Assembly (NCBI RefSeq): GCF_964355755.1 | Contig: NC_092679.1 | Location: forward strand, 16,668,932 to 16,732,931 | Source: Antedon mediterranea | Taxonomy: Eukaryota; Echinodermata; Crinoidea; Comatulida; Antedonidae | Length of the DNA: 64,000 nt | Direction of reading: 5' to 3' | Shown here: piece after piece, positions 31,601 through 41,284 of the stretch | How the letters are laid out: every line of letters begins with the position of its first letter | Numbering within the stretch: the first letter of the stretch is position 1 | Notes under the pieces: generated by a model | Told to the model about the DNA's origin: nothing | The model's input: the letters and a program-made list of their open reading frames with translations, nothing else | Databases searched by the model: none | Program-made: the position numbers and the translations under genes

Positions 31601-33402
31601 ATATAGCCTATTATTCGTTTCATTGGGAAGTGTCCCCTTAATAGAAGTGTCCACTGGCTGGCTGCTATAGTGTTAAAAACATATAGTCCCCTTAAACGTA
31701 TCATTGGAAAGTGCACCCTTCATAGGGTGTCCACTGGCTGTAGTGTTAAAAACATAATAGTTACCATTTGTGACTGTAACCGTATTCAAAACTATGCATA
31801 GGCCTATACTATTAAAGAAAAGATATATTTTCATTTATTAACAAAAAATCCACAGACCCTCAACTTTCGTCTTTCTTTGAAAGCAGTCATTAAATTTTTA
31901 ATAAAATATACACACAGTTATTGTATATTTATAAAATAAAAATACTGTATAACATAGGACACAAAATAAAAAATATATTTGCATTCATTTGCACTATTGT
32001 ATTTACGATACACAGATAGTTAAAACAAACATTTAAACAGGCAATTTAAGAATGATATAAAATACCGTAACCAACGTGCTTTTCAACATTTTTTTTGCCA
32101 CACATGGCATGTCATAACATAACTTTAATAAATAATATTTAAGCTGGAATTTCGTTTTTAAACTGCACGCTCTGGTACACTTATGTAAAAAGAAACGATA
32201 AGTAAAGACTTACGTCAAGCCAATAATTAGTATACGATACAGTGCGCTTGTATTGAAAACAGACAGTCTTAAAAGTTCATCAACTTACCATCTGCATCAA
32301 ATTCATTGATCATATCTTGTAGTTCCTTATCCGAAGGGTTTTGCCCCATAGATCTCATTACCGTTCCCAGCTCTTTGGTCGTTATCGAACCATCTCCGTC
32401 TTTGTCGAATATCTCAAACGTTTCTCGTAGCTCTAATTGGAAGAATAAATCGAAACAAAACATTCTAATTATGTCAGTTCAGTGAAAGGATATCGCTTTA
32501 ATTAATCTTCTTCGACAATTGAAAGATTTCATCAAGAATTATGTCTCAAAAAGGCAGCTGGTAATAAAAAAAAGATTGGGATGGATGATGAGAACACAGT
32601 GAACGTTATTAGAATGATGAGGATGGAAATGATATGATAATGTCTGATTGTGAAGATAACAATGATTATGGTAATGGTGGTAATATGACGATGATGATAT
32701 TGAGGATGACGATATCTGATGATGACGGTGATGATAAAGTTGTTGAGGGTGATGATGATGTTTATGTGTTTATAATGATGACGTTGATGGTGGTATACGG
32801 ATGATGTTGTGATAATGATTATATGATGATAATGAAGATCATGATTGTGACGATGATGATGATGATGTGATAATGATTATTATGATGATATTGAAGATCA
32901 TGATTATGACGATGATTATGTTTTCATAATGATGATGATAATGAAGATCATGATTTTGACAATGATTATGTTGTGATAATGAAGATCATGATTGTGACGA
33001 TGATCATATTGTGATAAATGCTTATTATGATTATAATGAAGATCATGATTATGACGATGTGAGAATTATTATTATGATAATGAAGATCATGACCATGACG
33101 ATGATTATGTTGTGACAATGAATATTATGATGATAATATGGTTGTGACGATGATTTTAGTAATTATGATGATGGTAGGAAGACGTTGGCTGTGATAATGA
33201 CGATGGTGATAATGATAATGGTAATAGCTCGAAGATGTTATTGATAATTATGGTGATATTGATAATGGTGATTTTGGGTTAATGATATTATAACTGATGC
33301 TGATCAAGATTTAAGTATTAATTTAAAACAGTGCTAATAATATAAAGATAATAGTAGAAATCACTTACGTTCGAGTTCGAGTTTCGATAGTGACAGGTCC
33401 TC
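16638..33402 (-). CDS. Calmodulin-like four-EF-hand protein (first coding exon not found)
   Basis: Exons in transcript order: 33369-33402, 32289-32432, 20424-20550, 17649-17764 and 16638-16666. All junctions are GT-AG and the phases match throughout, ending in a TAG stop. The joined product reads [19 protein letters not shown]1 [12 protein letters not shown], linker [22 protein letters not shown]2 [14 protein letters not shown]3 [14 protein letters not shown]4 [12 protein letters not shown] and the end FVALMVDK. Spacing between EF loops equals that of calmodulin (24 residues from EF3 to EF4). EF1, EF2 and EF4 have canonical Ca ligands; EF3 has Gln-Arg at loop positions 4-5, so calcium binding there is doubtful. 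It is a calcium sensor by family, but divergence from calmodulin is too great to call it calmodulin itself. Exon 33369 starts in phase 0, so the missing exon probably holds the ATG alone or a short N-terminus. The third intron in genomic order (20551-32288) hosts a BEL/Pao element. Confidence 0.88.
17841..17945. mobile_element. Truncated MITE family B copy
   Basis: Begins tttaagtttggttcctattc and follows family B to the central hairpin (gtcgcttgtgat), then stops where the next repeat begins. Confidence 0.6.
17946..18110. repeat. Family D (ggggacac) repeat fragment
   Basis: Starts tatacagtaggagcaattta and contains repeated ggggacact and cccctat blocks like the larger family D elements at 31.2 and 60.7 kb. 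Confidence 0.6.
18111..20423. other. Calmodulin-like gene intron, with a short tandem duplication
   Basis: A duplication of about 72 bp (cagtaataaagt-tatttgtatat..ttatatatctaac..cccacactca) lies at 19596-19730. A family D fragment with aggggacactttttgggggt lies at about 19975-20035. The rest is unique AT-rich sequence. Confidence 0.5.
20855..21000. repeat. Dispersed repeat shared with 10250-10390
   Basis: Common blocks in the same order: aatattagt-aaaagata, atattttggca, catacgtat, ttccagacaaaaaatgaaac and gccgactag. Both copies are diverged; I see no terminal repeats. Confidence 0.55.
21091..21165. mobile_element. Internally deleted MITE family B copy
   Basis: Only the ends remain: ttaaagctttgttgccactg and acgttacgtcctagtgtaaa. 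Confidence 0.55.
21232..21379. mobile_element. MITE family A copy
   Basis: Well preserved: left ttaagctctgtctacactat, right gtttgatagtgtagacagag followed by cttta. It sits in the calmodulin-like gene intron. Confidence 0.88.
22071..22222. mobile_element. MITE family A copy
   Basis: Left taaagttctgtttctacact, right tttgatagtgtagacagagc. Followed directly by a half copy of the same family. Confidence 0.85.
22226..22292. mobile_element. Half copy of MITE family A
   Basis: Repeats only the right half (ggccatatcactaccata.., gtcaaactagtttaatatag, agacagagcttaa). It was probably generated by tandem duplication of the element on its left. Confidence 0.7.
22300..23056. other. Intronic AT-rich stretch
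   Basis: No exon seen. Stretches of atcatatcat-type simple sequence occur at 22580-22735. Confidence 0.4.
23057..23248. mobile_element. MITE family C copy
   Basis: Left aaggccaatttacacagacg, right ttaccgctcgtctgtgtgta. The interior shares aatatagaatctatat..gttatt and gaccatttacacaaagcg with the copy at 7691. Confidence 0.8.
23682..24172 (-). repeat. 3' LTR of the BEL/Pao element
   Basis: Matches the 5' LTR with no difference that I can find by eye. It holds AATAAA-type words in element sense, so it can supply a poly(A) site inside the host intron. Confidence 0.95.
24173..24182 (-). other. Polypurine tract of the BEL/Pao element
   Basis: TGGGTGGGAG in element sense, directly abutting the 3' LTR. 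This is the expected plus-strand primer site. Confidence 0.75.
24290..30325 (-). CDS. BEL/Pao Gag-Pol polyprotein, 2011 residues
   Basis: Order of domains: Ala/Glu/Lys-rich coiled coil (about 160-245); DUF1759-type Gag core (about 315-480, with [14 protein letters not shown]); Cys-His knuckles at 528-541, 562-575 (both CX2CX4HX4C) and a third CX2C..H..H group at 581-593; A17-type aspartic protease with LLDTQSDT at 693-700; reverse transcriptase about 1015-1190 with Asp1065 and YVDD at 1144-1147; RNase H with Asp1325, Glu1369, Asp1399 and Asp1445; zinc-binding H2C2 of integrase (H1631/H1636, C1667/C1670); integrase core Asp1702, Asp1764, Glu1814; DUF5641-like C-terminus (about 1905-1990). Every catalytic residue I looked for is present and there is no stop or frameshift, so it may be active. 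A stretch of about 33 residues is tandemly duplicated at 594-657. The first ATG lies inside the 5' LTR; Met17 is the first start outside it. Confidence 0.96.
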   Translation of the reverse strand: MMDAYGNSENLADENSMNLREQSERRPTAKALSISIATEVKLLTQTQRKAQEASSELEDVPSDEFEIQTALCKAKAALKEYSDAWCVLNKLYAQDRDGIHREDHLENENIYLTITNSIQASITSAMDRAHALALECQASKSAASRSSCRSIVSIKAQAVANAAAANKTAQFAEKMAKQKADLTAKEAEMEIKKAEARLEEIRREAQQRTEHAKAEAEFKVLEAKQAAAVENARVDAIQQEIQNGYGEIMTTPHQTSNDHALRFRNLTKPQPLMTQTQATTAQSTMPQNQSSSTTDLNALAEAFSSAFSMNRIPAPEPPIFDGDPLKYYDWNASFRCLIENKGISKADRIHYLKRYIGGPAKEVVSGYFLLQGEHAYENAKAVLEKRYGNPFIVSEAFRDKLDSWPRIQARDYNGLRRLSDFLNQCNIAMREMKGLEVLNDSRENRKILQKLPDWLVNRWRRNAVSAMQIKGSYPTFNDFSTFLTTEAEIVCDPVTLIPENETKFTEKSSRYRNQSQTLATSISGMPSCFMCKMNNHHLIDCRAFARKPDTEKQQYIKQNGLCFSCLQHGHVSRNCNQKSICKICQRRHPTSLHVKERDPANEIDAATQPNVDANSEVVQSVKTSNVKERDQANEIDAETRPNGDAKSEVVKSVKTSNCKNVRRNTNNTMSSMIVPVWISNEHKPEKEHLVYALLDTQSDTTFVLEDTANQIGASCEPATLRLTTMTSKREVVSCKKYNNLMIRGFFEETKIQLPTAYTREYIPVDQSHIPTPEKTRCYAHLQRISQQIPSRQNCEIGLLIGYNVPQALAPIDHISGNGNEPFAIKTQLGWSVVGGGAETSYVPQDKIGHSHRVMVKEIPNDLHLTYESNLKSEPTKEVHYVLKTAVKEIVTPLDAIRALEYDFTEKVTRDTVLSQEDMQFMDTLKKEVHINEDRHIEMPLPFKKRPVLPNNRICVLHRLNHLKRRFLTNEKYFEDYQKFMTEILQNGDAEKVPANEIQKEPAWYIPHHGIYHPKKPTKIRVVFDCSANYKGTALNQHLLTGPDLNNTLIGVLCRFRQEPIAIMCDIERMFHQFHVNQNDRNYLRFLWWEDGNLERQPIDYRMKVHLFGAASSPGCSNFGLKYMAEHFAEQHKPETVNFIKNNFYVDDGLKSVETVPEAVELIEDARKLCAKGSLRLHKFISNQRDVMSTIPKSEQAKGTVDRDLSFEDLPVERALGIQWCVESDNFQFRITMKDTPLTRRGILSTVASIFDPLGLLAPFTLKGKQILQEVCKEGTDWDEKLSEELRPKWEKWRLDLPKLATITINRCFKPKDFQQRKVEFHHFSDASNSGYGQCSYIRLENDFSEIHCALIMAKARVAPKKVVSIPRLELQAAVLSTKVSTILYQELEYKNSAHYFWTDSKVVLGYVRNEARRFHVYVANRVQRIRDTTNPEQWNYISTNENPADHASRGLGAKDLQTSNWFQGPKLLWKCGNIVENNQKFDVSSNDPEVNQASVLAINSTEENCLLNRVERFSDYKRAVTGVAALKKFIKTRKTKNHYTITSVEDRIEAEKTIIKMVQHKFFKKDIDQLYRQSSKCTGNLAKLDPYIDVDGLLRVGGRLKRATSLDMGVKHPAILPKRSHVTHLIIKHYHEKTAHQGRGFTTNAVRSNGFWIVGISSAVSSHIYKCVQCRKLRGRNQDQKMANLPNERLEPTPPFTYTGFDCFGPFLVKEGRRELKRYGLLFTCMASRAIHIEMLDDMTTDAFINALRCFIAIRGNVRQFRCDQGSNFMGAQHELTKAFKEIKEDKVRKFLADQNCNFFSNVPSASHMGGIWERQIRTIRNVLYSILNQYKSRLDSTSLRTFLYETMAIVNSRPLTTENLNDPHGPEALTPNQLLTMKSKIVFPPPGFFVKEDVYALRRWRRVQFLANEFWSRWKKEYLTNLQSRAKWNQVRRNLEIGDIVLLKEEHLIRGDWKLARISELMPSEDGLVRKVRLIVADTNIDNDGKRLKRATYLERPIHKLTLILENTNC
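30304..30794 (-). repeat. 5' LTR of the BEL/Pao element
   Basis: In element sense it runs TGTAACTGCAGCC.. to ..CTACGGTAACA. Its last 22 bases include the first ATG of the polyprotein. A TCTAG target duplication follows. Confidence 0.95.
31205..31755. repeat. 80-bp tandem array, family D
   Basis: Seven units of about 80 bp, each with ttgggaagtgtccccttaat, agaagtgtccactggctggc and tatagtgttaaaaacatata. Unit spacing by the gtgttaaaaa word is 80, 80, 81, 78, 80 and about 73. Open frames on both strands here are repeat products. Confidence 0.9.
31760..32288. other. Intronic AT-rich stretch
   Basis: Very AT-rich unique sequence next to the EF1-EF2 exon; nothing recognised. Confidence 0.4.
32575..33290. 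repeat. ATG/GAT-rich imperfect microsatellite and minisatellite
   Basis: Dense gatgatgatg and gataatgatta runs, with a longer recurring unit (aatgaagatcatgattatga, cgatgattatgtt) of about 55-65 bp between 32830 and 33120. It fills most of the intron between the two 5'-most known exons of the calmodulin-like gene. Confidence 0.8.
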
Positions 33403-33439
33403 CTATAAGAAAGAAAAATATACCACACGTTATTTGATA

Positions 33440-33560
33440 TACAGTCGAACCTATACTGTGACCCCTTAATAGGGGTGTCCCTTAAATAGGGTAGGGCTGA
33501 AACAACAACTCCCGTTTCGTTTCACGGAAAGGTATCCCTTACAATACGGTATTGCTTAAG
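33440..33560. repeat. Family D end fragment
   Basis: Begins cagtcgaacctatactgtga, then ccccttaataggggtgtccc. The gtcgaacct end matches the gtagaact end of the larger element at 60.69 kb. Confidence 0.6.
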
Positions 33561-35311
33561 TACGGAGTATTTTATAGAACCCAAATCGGGGAAAGCAAAC
33601 TAATTGTTAATATTTAACATTCAATTTTAAAGCCCGTAAGGCGCAATATTCGTTGTACTCTTTGTATGATTAATATACTGAATACTGAATACTGAAATGC
33701 TTTATTTGTCCATCATCATCATAAAATAACAACAGAAATTCTTCTTGAAGATTGACAATTATTCGTAAAATAATAAATAGATATACAATATAATATATTA
33801 TGTACACACACATAATTGCACAAAAAAAATATAAGTTATGAAACACGGTGTAAAAATGACTAGGTATTAAAATTGAATATATTATTTTAAGAAAAGTCCT
33901 ATCGCAGTACAACTATACTGTAGGCCTACAATTATTCATGGCATGGTATACTTGTTAGGCTTATGCTAATTTTTAGTATTATCCCAAATATAGGTAAGTA
34001 TGGCCTGTATAGGTCACCAATACAGTTTTAATTATTTCTATCATATCCATCAATATTTGAATCATAATTGAATGACAGAAATTAATCCTTTATTACACGC
34101 ATAAAACCTGTTCGTTCTTTAAAAAAAACTATTGCAAATCAATGCCCCGTCAGACAAACGACTGAATCACGAAGTGTTGTTATTGAATATCAGTTACACA
34201 GCTTCCTAATTCCATCACAGTAGAAAATTATGAAAAATTGAAACAGTGACGTCACTAAAGTTGATTTGATGACGTCATAGAACTGATACTTCTCAACACA
34301 AAAGTATATATTCCAAATTAATAAAAACATGATGGTCTACAGTTACCGTACGTTGTTTGTTTATTGTGTGCTAATGTTTATTAGGACAAATGGCCTATAT
34401 ACGTTTCTTATAATATAGAATAAATAAAAAATAAGTGAATTATTTTATGTTTACGTCAAGTAAAATAAGTCGATTGTCGATGGCAAACGTCAGCGAGTGC
34501 CGTCGTACAATTAGTGTTTTTTGTACTACCGCGAGTTTTAGAATTTTCATTTACAGAAAAGGTTTTATAAATATCATTATATAAAAAAGATAACACTGTA
34601 AATGCCACATAAAATAGATTGGTATCTATCTAATATAGTATAGTTATTTATTCGCTAGCTCTCGATGTTCTGTCCTCACGCGGCATTTGTAATCATTCGA
34701 TGTGGTCGAGAAACTACACAATAACCCGTAAAGCACCGGCTTAGCACACAGACTTTCCTTTTAATTATCCTCAGTGTTTTACGAGTGTATTATCTTTGTC
34801 GTCGACGTGCCAAATTTAGCTTAAGAATTCAGCTTCTTTAGTTGTTGCGTGTATGTCGTTCCATTAACTAACAATTGTATCACGACGCTATCCGTCGTTC
34901 TTAATCCGTGTCTTCATCAACTTAAAATTGGTATGTGTTCTGATAAACACAGTACACTCACTCAAAGGTTTTGCAGCAGACGTCACAAGTAACTTTTTTA
35001 TTCATAAATGAATATGTTTGTTACTTTTAATGCGATAAAGTTTAACAACCTATCCCCAAACCATAACTCTAAGAATATGTACTATTAAGAACCGCATTCG
35101 AACCCATTTTTGTGGCCCAAAATGTTTATGACAAGCCTAGGTATTGACAAAAGTGGCAACCTAGTTCGAAAGTACGATTCACCAAGTCAGAGGTGGATCC
35201 AGGATTTGGAAAACGATGGGTAAGGGTGGAGTATGATATCTTCAACTCGAAAATACGTGTGACGGTATAGTCGGCTCGTCAGGCGGCGGTATAGTCAGTT
35301 GCTGATGGATG
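33561..35311. other. Upstream region of the calmodulin-like gene
   Basis: No first exon could be supported: no ATG with a good GTAAGT donor was seen on the - strand here. A less AT-rich patch at 34650-34920 could be promoter. No RNA gene seen. Confidence 0.35.
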
Positions 35312-35442
35312 CACTGCGCCTACACGATCAAACTTTATGTGATTTACCCATATATGGACAATATGATGTTATATCACTACCATATTTTGCCATTCACGGT
35401 ACCATATTTGGACACATTTTTGTCAGTTTAGACAGAGCTTAA
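35312..35442. mobile_element. MITE family A copy, diverged
   Basis: Left ctacacgatcaaactttatg, interior ggacaatatgatgttatatc, right gtttagacagagctta. Ends are partly eroded. Confidence 0.65.
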
Positions 35443-36077
35443 ACCATGCAGTTTTTGTGGATCAGAATGTCTGCTAATGGTTGACAATTGTTTCGTCGGG
35501 TGGCCATATCTCATCTATGGCCTATCTAGGCCTACACATTAATGTCATGCCTGTGTACTATGTAACACATGATACAAATCGTCTCCTCCTTATGCCCATG
35601 CTTGTTGAAAGGCATAGGAGGAGCAACAAGCAAAGGAACTGCCTTCTGAAAATAATTATCGACTGCAGTATATACTACAGCTGCATGACAGGTGAAAACT
35701 TCATCATCATTGTGTATGCTGCGTTTATGAAATTATAAAATCGTTCAAGCATTCGTGTTGTAATCATGAAAAGAAAACGAGTAAGCCATCATACTAAAAT
35801 CACAACGTTCTTGTGACGTAGGTACACTGTGGTACAATAACGAAGGCGTTAAAATAACGATTTACAATAGTGTCAAAGACCTGCCTTCAGCTCGATAACA
35901 AGCATATTCCAAAACAATAACGTTTCTTTGGGTTTAAGGTTATTTCAATGATTACATATCAGGGGTTTAACGTAAAAACGCACGTCGTGTATACATATCT
36001 TTTAACAGAAAAAAAATATAGAATATTATAAGTAAGTTTAAAGAAATATGCGGTACAAAAATAGTTAGGCCGTAGTC

Positions 36078-36202
36078 GCAATTTACACAGACGAGCGGTA
36101 ACGGTAAGCGGAAAAATGCTGAGCGGACGGGCCATAGATACAGATTATAATTATGGAACAAGCTACGCGCTTCCGCTTACCGCTCGTCTGTGTAAATTGG
36201 CC
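36078..36202. mobile_element. MITE family C copy
   Basis: Near-perfect inverted ends caatttacacagacgagcgg (left) and ccgctcgtctgtgtaaattg (right), about 125 bp. The best-preserved copy for defining this family. Confidence 0.85.
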
Positions 36203-36359
36203 TGTATACGACCCTGATATCCAGCACGGTGGATTGTGCGCTAAGCCATTTCAATATACTTGAAATATAAATTAAAAGCAATAACAAGAAAACAATTTAC
36301 GAAGAAGATAAATATGTTTGTTAACAAAAAGTGCATCGAAACCGGGCGTTACATTTTAG

Positions 36360-36680
36360 GCCTATTCGTAAAATAGGTCGAATGAACCGCTTTAGAGCTC
36401 CTGAAGTTGGACGTCGTGCTTATAGTGCATTATTTTTTTAACACAGATATATTTTAATCTACTCGTGCAACTTTTCGGTAGGAATTTGCACGCCATACGC
36501 GAGATCAATTTGTAAAGTATGGCGTTACATGTTGGCATATTCGTAATATAGGTCGAACGAACTACTTTAAAGCTCCTGAAGTTGGTCATCGTGCTTATGA
36601 TGCCTTATTTTTGTAACACAGATATATTTTGACCCACCCTTGCAACGTTTCGGTAGGAATTTGCACGCCATACGCCTAAA
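36360..36680. repeat. 175-bp tandem duplication
   Basis: Two copies, period 175, sharing attcgta-aataggtcgaa, gctcctgaagttgg, cgtgcttat, aacacagatatattttga and tttcggtaggaatttgcacg. About 85% alike by eye. No coding evidence. Confidence 0.8.
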
Positions 36681-37014
36681 GCGTTTAACAGTCTTTAATA
36701 TTATTTGAAGACGTTATTTTAGTACCACGTGGCATGTTCTGATTGATATTATTAATCTTCATTTCAAACACGTAAAACCTGTGAACTCTACAGTGTAAAG
36801 AGATAAGGTGGCACTAATAACACAATTACGACCCATCATGCCAATCATCAAAGACGCATATTTAACATACACACGTACGTACGTAACAGATACAGTAATC
36901 CCGACTGGCCGTTTCTCATTGATTAGCGACCTTTAATTTTTGGATGTAGGCCTAGATGAAGGATAAATGTCAACCCGACCAAATAAGTCCCGATAATTAA
37001 TAAACGGAACGGTG

Positions 37015-37225
37015 TATACTGGGGAAGTGGCGTAACGGCTATGAGCGCTCATTGGCAAACCCAGAGGCCCCGGAGCTTATGGGGCCGCTGAGCAGTGCCC
37101 AGAGGAAAAACAGGCATTCAAATATGTCGAAAAAGCTAAAAACGAGGCCTCCAGCGTTGGAGGGCCACTTTGAGTCCCTAAACCAGGGGCCTCAGGCTTC
37201 TGCGTTACGTCACTGTACTGGGGCC
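37015..37225. mobile_element. Possible element with CAGTG(A/G)CGTAACG-type ends
   Basis: Left tactggggaagtggcgtaac and right gcgttacgtcactgtactgg form imperfect inverted ends around a GC-richer core (atgagcgctcattggcaaac). A shorter related piece lies at 670-790 (gtgtaacggcgatgagcgct). Ends of this type occur on hAT-like elements; the class here is a guess. Confidence 0.5.
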
Positions 37226-37598
37226 TAGACGCAGACGATAACCGTCTACCCAAGGCAATCTAATAACAGGACACCGAGCTCGCCTTGTCAAGATAGGAAC
37301 TCATAACAGTCCTTTGATCTTATGTCTGGCTGCGACAAATACCAACAGTACTGTACCATACATTCTCCGCGCGGCGCGTGGTGTCTGTTCAGGGCGCGTG
37401 GAATTGACGTGTTGCAGCCACAGATCAACCCTTTCATCTCCGGAGCTCAGCATCATGTTTTAGATTGCATTGGTCTACCGAACGTAAACTCCGAGTTCAA
37501 CGTCCCCTTTAGGTTTCATGGTTACTCATTCTTGCAGTATCAAATAGAGAAATTATAAAAATTTGTTGTACCAGAAACGAAACGAGCAGCGTCGATCT

Positions 37599-37725
37599 TT
37601 AAGGCTCTGTCTGCACAAACTAGTTTGACAAACAAGTGTGATGTGCCCAAATATGGTAGTGATATGCCAAAATATAGTAGTGATGTGACATCATCATGTC
37701 CATATATGGGGACATTCTTACAAGA
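37599..37725. mobile_element. MITE family A copy, right end missing
   Basis: Starts ttaaggctctgtctgcacaa and keeps gtgtgatgtgcccaaatatg and gacatcatcatgtccatata. The right terminal repeat is absent. Confidence 0.75.
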
Positions 37726-38182
37726 TTATATTTCGGTTACATTTTGACGTAAATCGTACGTAAATAGGATAGTCCATCTCGGCCGGCCGCCGGTTTTAAG
37801 ATGATGTTTATGGAGAGGAAGGATCAATTTCAAAATTCATCATTTTAAACTCAATCACTGCGTTGGCAAATAACAAAACGCGTTTCAAAACCACTGACTT
37901 GTGTTTTACTCTCGTCGTACAAACACATGGTAGAAATCAATAATGTTAGTTGGAGATGGTTGTTAATGACAGGTCTTTTACTTATCGTAATTGCAATTAA
38001 AAGAGTTAAAGCAAGACCTACTCTACTCTGATCGAGTATTTTTAAAACGAGTTAATCTTACGGTAATTAAAAAATCGCAACAAAAGTTCACCGTCCTGTG
38101 GATGAATGACGTGTTAAGTCTGATTTACACGCGATGCGACTTCCAGGTCCGGGGTGACGCAAGCGACGAGATCAACAACTAA

Positions 38183-38360
38183 GTTAAAGCCTTGTATTAT
38201 ATACGCTATGAAACTTTATGTGACAAAAATATGTGATGTGCCCATATATTGACATAATGATGTCATATTACTACCATGTTTGGGCATATCACTACCATAT
38301 TTGAGAACATCACACTTAGTAAAACTAGTTTGATAGTATAGTCTATAGACAAAGCCTAAG
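38183..38360. mobile_element. MITE family A copy, diverged ends
   Basis: Interior aatatgtgatgtgcccatat and tttgggcatatcactaccat. Ends taaagccttgtattatatac and tagtctatagacaaagccta. Confidence 0.7.
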
Positions 38361-41068
38361 ACACGCGAGTCCACGAGGCCCCCTGCAGGTGTGTAATAAT
38401 CCCTCTCACAGGATCAAGGTTTCCATTGGGACATTCCATCGCTCGTGTTCTAGTTCTAGCTGTCCCATGTACTAGAGGATCGTAGGGGACGTAGCAGATA
38501 TAGTCCTTTCATATAGGGGAATTAGTAGTTGTACTCATCATGATACGATACACAGTCAACACATATACACAGACAATACTTTTTAAAATGCGGATATGTA
38601 GGCTAATAGAATTTGTGTCAAGATCATCGTTGTACTGTTGTGAATTATTGACCTAGTAACTATAGAATCACAATGTCATTGTTGTTTATCTGGAAGATTA
38701 TTTTGGTCTTGACAATTCATCTCTATTGTACTAAAAATGATATGATACGGAACTAATCTATCCCCTTGATAGAAAAAACTAGATATGTCACCATAACAAT
38801 ATATATTTACGCATCGTAAAACCAATTCACGCCTTTTTTTTGTACATGAGGACGTTATAGGTTGTATATGTATACGTTTGTATACCTTGTTTTGTGTGAT
38901 CAAGGCAATGAAATTACCTTGGTGTGATCTATCAACTTAATACTGTATGCCTAATATCAAAACTATGAGCGTTCAGATTCAGATGATGCCAACAATAAGT
39001 AAGCACCTGGATTGCACTCGAAAATGACTTTAATTGAGTATTCCGCGTGTTACGACTTTTGAAAAGTACTGTTACGTCCGTGCTACAGTTTATTGCGTGG
39101 TAATACATATTACATACATATATACTGATAAAGACGCGACGTTATTTGATAATTAGCCTGATACAACATACCAGAGTGTACAAATGATTAGGGTTGGTTG
39201 ATGTGTAGAACAAATTAACCGCTTAGGTCTTGACCATTACCCGGCATCGCTGCATATGGCGTGCCACAGTGCAATGTTGTCACAACATGACTCGGTTCAT
39301 TCTCACTGTGATCGTCAGATCGAAAGCGCAAATGCACAATGCGTACATTACTGCAGTGATAGGATAGATTGGTTCACAATTATCAGATAGATTATATCTA
39401 GCTGTACTATCCGTGAACTATAGTAATGTTCATGTGGTTGCTTCCATATCAGTCGAGGGTCCATGATTTTTAAATAGAGAGGTGAGTTTTAAAATAATAA
39501 ATCCACACCCACCCTTTTATCGGTTGTGATTTGAGATGCATGTACTGTACATTCAAAATAGACAAATCAAATAATGAGAAAAGTTTGTCAAATCACAGGG
39601 ATGTAATTAGGGTTGGTTATAACCAATTCACCACTCCGTGCACTGTAAATAGAAACAAGTACATTTATCTTCGACTCGGATGGTGTTGATCGACATCGTT
39701 TTACCATGTTGCCTATTTTAGGCGAACCTAGACGCATATAAATTAATGTATAAATACAATATGCCTACCTGTAATAGCTTTTCATAGCGCAATCGCGTGA
39801 ACATTGTGAACGCCCGGTCTGCAAATACAACGTGTCGGCGACACAAATATCTGTTAGAAAGTAACCTACGGTATTTCTGAGCTAGGCCTCGAGCAATATA
39901 GTGATGGTGATATGAGTCCCGGCTCCTCCGTTAGAAAGACGATGCTAATGATTTGTTTTCATTTCTTCAATAGCATTGGAAATTCAGATACGCGTTCTGC
40001 AGAATGGTGACACGTCAGGAATTTCGTATGAAGTCAATCAGAGTGCCGTAATACCCGCGTTAATTAATTACAGCGCACTGATATCATAATTAAATGGCAA
40101 GAGGGTGTTCGTACTTATACTTTCTCTCAATGTCAGGGTTCACCATTTCGTGTTTGTTTCGTAATACACACGACCCTCTTACAACAACCTTTTGTCGGAG
40201 CTCAAACTGGGTACAGACGGGAGTCCTAATCAATGTCCCGTGACGAGAAAATTCTGACAGCGCTCTTCTGTTAAAATATTCTCAGATAAACGATGTTCCC
40301 GTTGCGAGCAAATTACCAAACCGTTGACCTACAGCCTAGCCGTGATGACTTTCTATTAAACCATTTAAAAGGGCCTCACCCCCTGTCATACAATGATGGG
40401 ACATACGGCTGCTGAGCACCCAGTTGAGCTCGAAGTGTGTACACCTCGTATTTATACACCCATCAATCTCAATTAATAGACCCAGGTTTTTTTCCAACCT
40501 TTAAAAAAAAAAACCTGTACTTTGGGCTTATATCAGATAATTTTACTGGTTGAGATTACATTTGTAGTCTTCCCCGGTAGAGTCTCCTCAGATATGTTTT
40601 CGTCCACTGTTCATATAACATTAATAATACATTTGTTTTGAAACGTCACTGCCCTTGATTTTATCGATTAGTTTGCCACCGTATTTTCCATTTCCGTACC
40701 CTAAGACACAACATGATTTACAGTAACATAGAATATTAATGCTACATAATGACATGTCTAATGCCTATTTATTAAACACGTCATGTATAGTACACACAGT
40801 ACACATTAATTAGGTTTCACATAGAGACCGCCGCCTGTTAATGTACTTCTTGTTTTTGATCAATTCACATTGAATTTTACAAATGTATTAATTAAGGGCC
40901 TCGGGAATACAGTATACAGGCCTACATTTTCAGTCAATAATAATTAACACGGATTCCGAGAGTATTGGGCATTGTCTCTTATCCACAGACCCAGTTCCAT
41001 ACGTCTCGCTTTCCAGATATTCTGTCAATAGAATGGAAGTTCGTGTAGCCGAGGTAAAGAATACAAGC
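38361..41068. other. Gene-free stretch
   Basis: Unique AT-rich sequence without a supported exon, RNA gene or repeat. Possible ATG-donor pairs on the - strand (for instance ATG|GTAAAA near 39704) are too weak to be called as the missing exon of the calmodulin-like gene. Confidence 0.35.
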
Positions 41069-41072
41069 TTAA

Positions 41073-41280
41073 GCGTGGTTCCCACTAGCGGCGCAACGTA
41101 GCGACGTATCGACGCAAAGTGCTGTATTGCGTAATCACAAGTGGGAACCGACGACGAAACAGTGCTGCAAACATCCGCATGTTTGATTTCACGCAGGCGG
41201 GAGAAAACACTATTATCAGAAGGGCATTTTGTTACGTTGCGTAGGTTGCGTTACGTTGCGTCGCAAGTGGAAACCAAGCT
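41073..41280. mobile_element. MITE family B2, uninterrupted copy (208 bp)
   Basis: Shares the ends gcgtggttcccactag and aagtggaaaccaagct with family B, but its interior is different (gtgctgtattgcgtaatcac, tgatttcacgcaggcgggag). TTAA precedes and TTAG follows. It is the empty reference for the two nested copies at 45792 and 52240. Confidence 0.8.
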
Positions 41281-41284
41281 TTAG

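Noticed and set aside
31346-31670. Open frames on both strands with repeated peptide
   Set aside because: Created by the 80-bp tandem array whose unit happens to lack stops; no gene features.
37322-37558. 78-codon + strand frame
   Set aside because: No domain, no splice context and no poly(A) signal; composition is mixed, but support is insufficient.
39690-39715. ATG|GTAAAA on the - strand as the missing first exon of the calmodulin-like gene
   Set aside because: Phase fits, but the donor is weak, there is no supporting promoter, and several equally weak alternatives exist.
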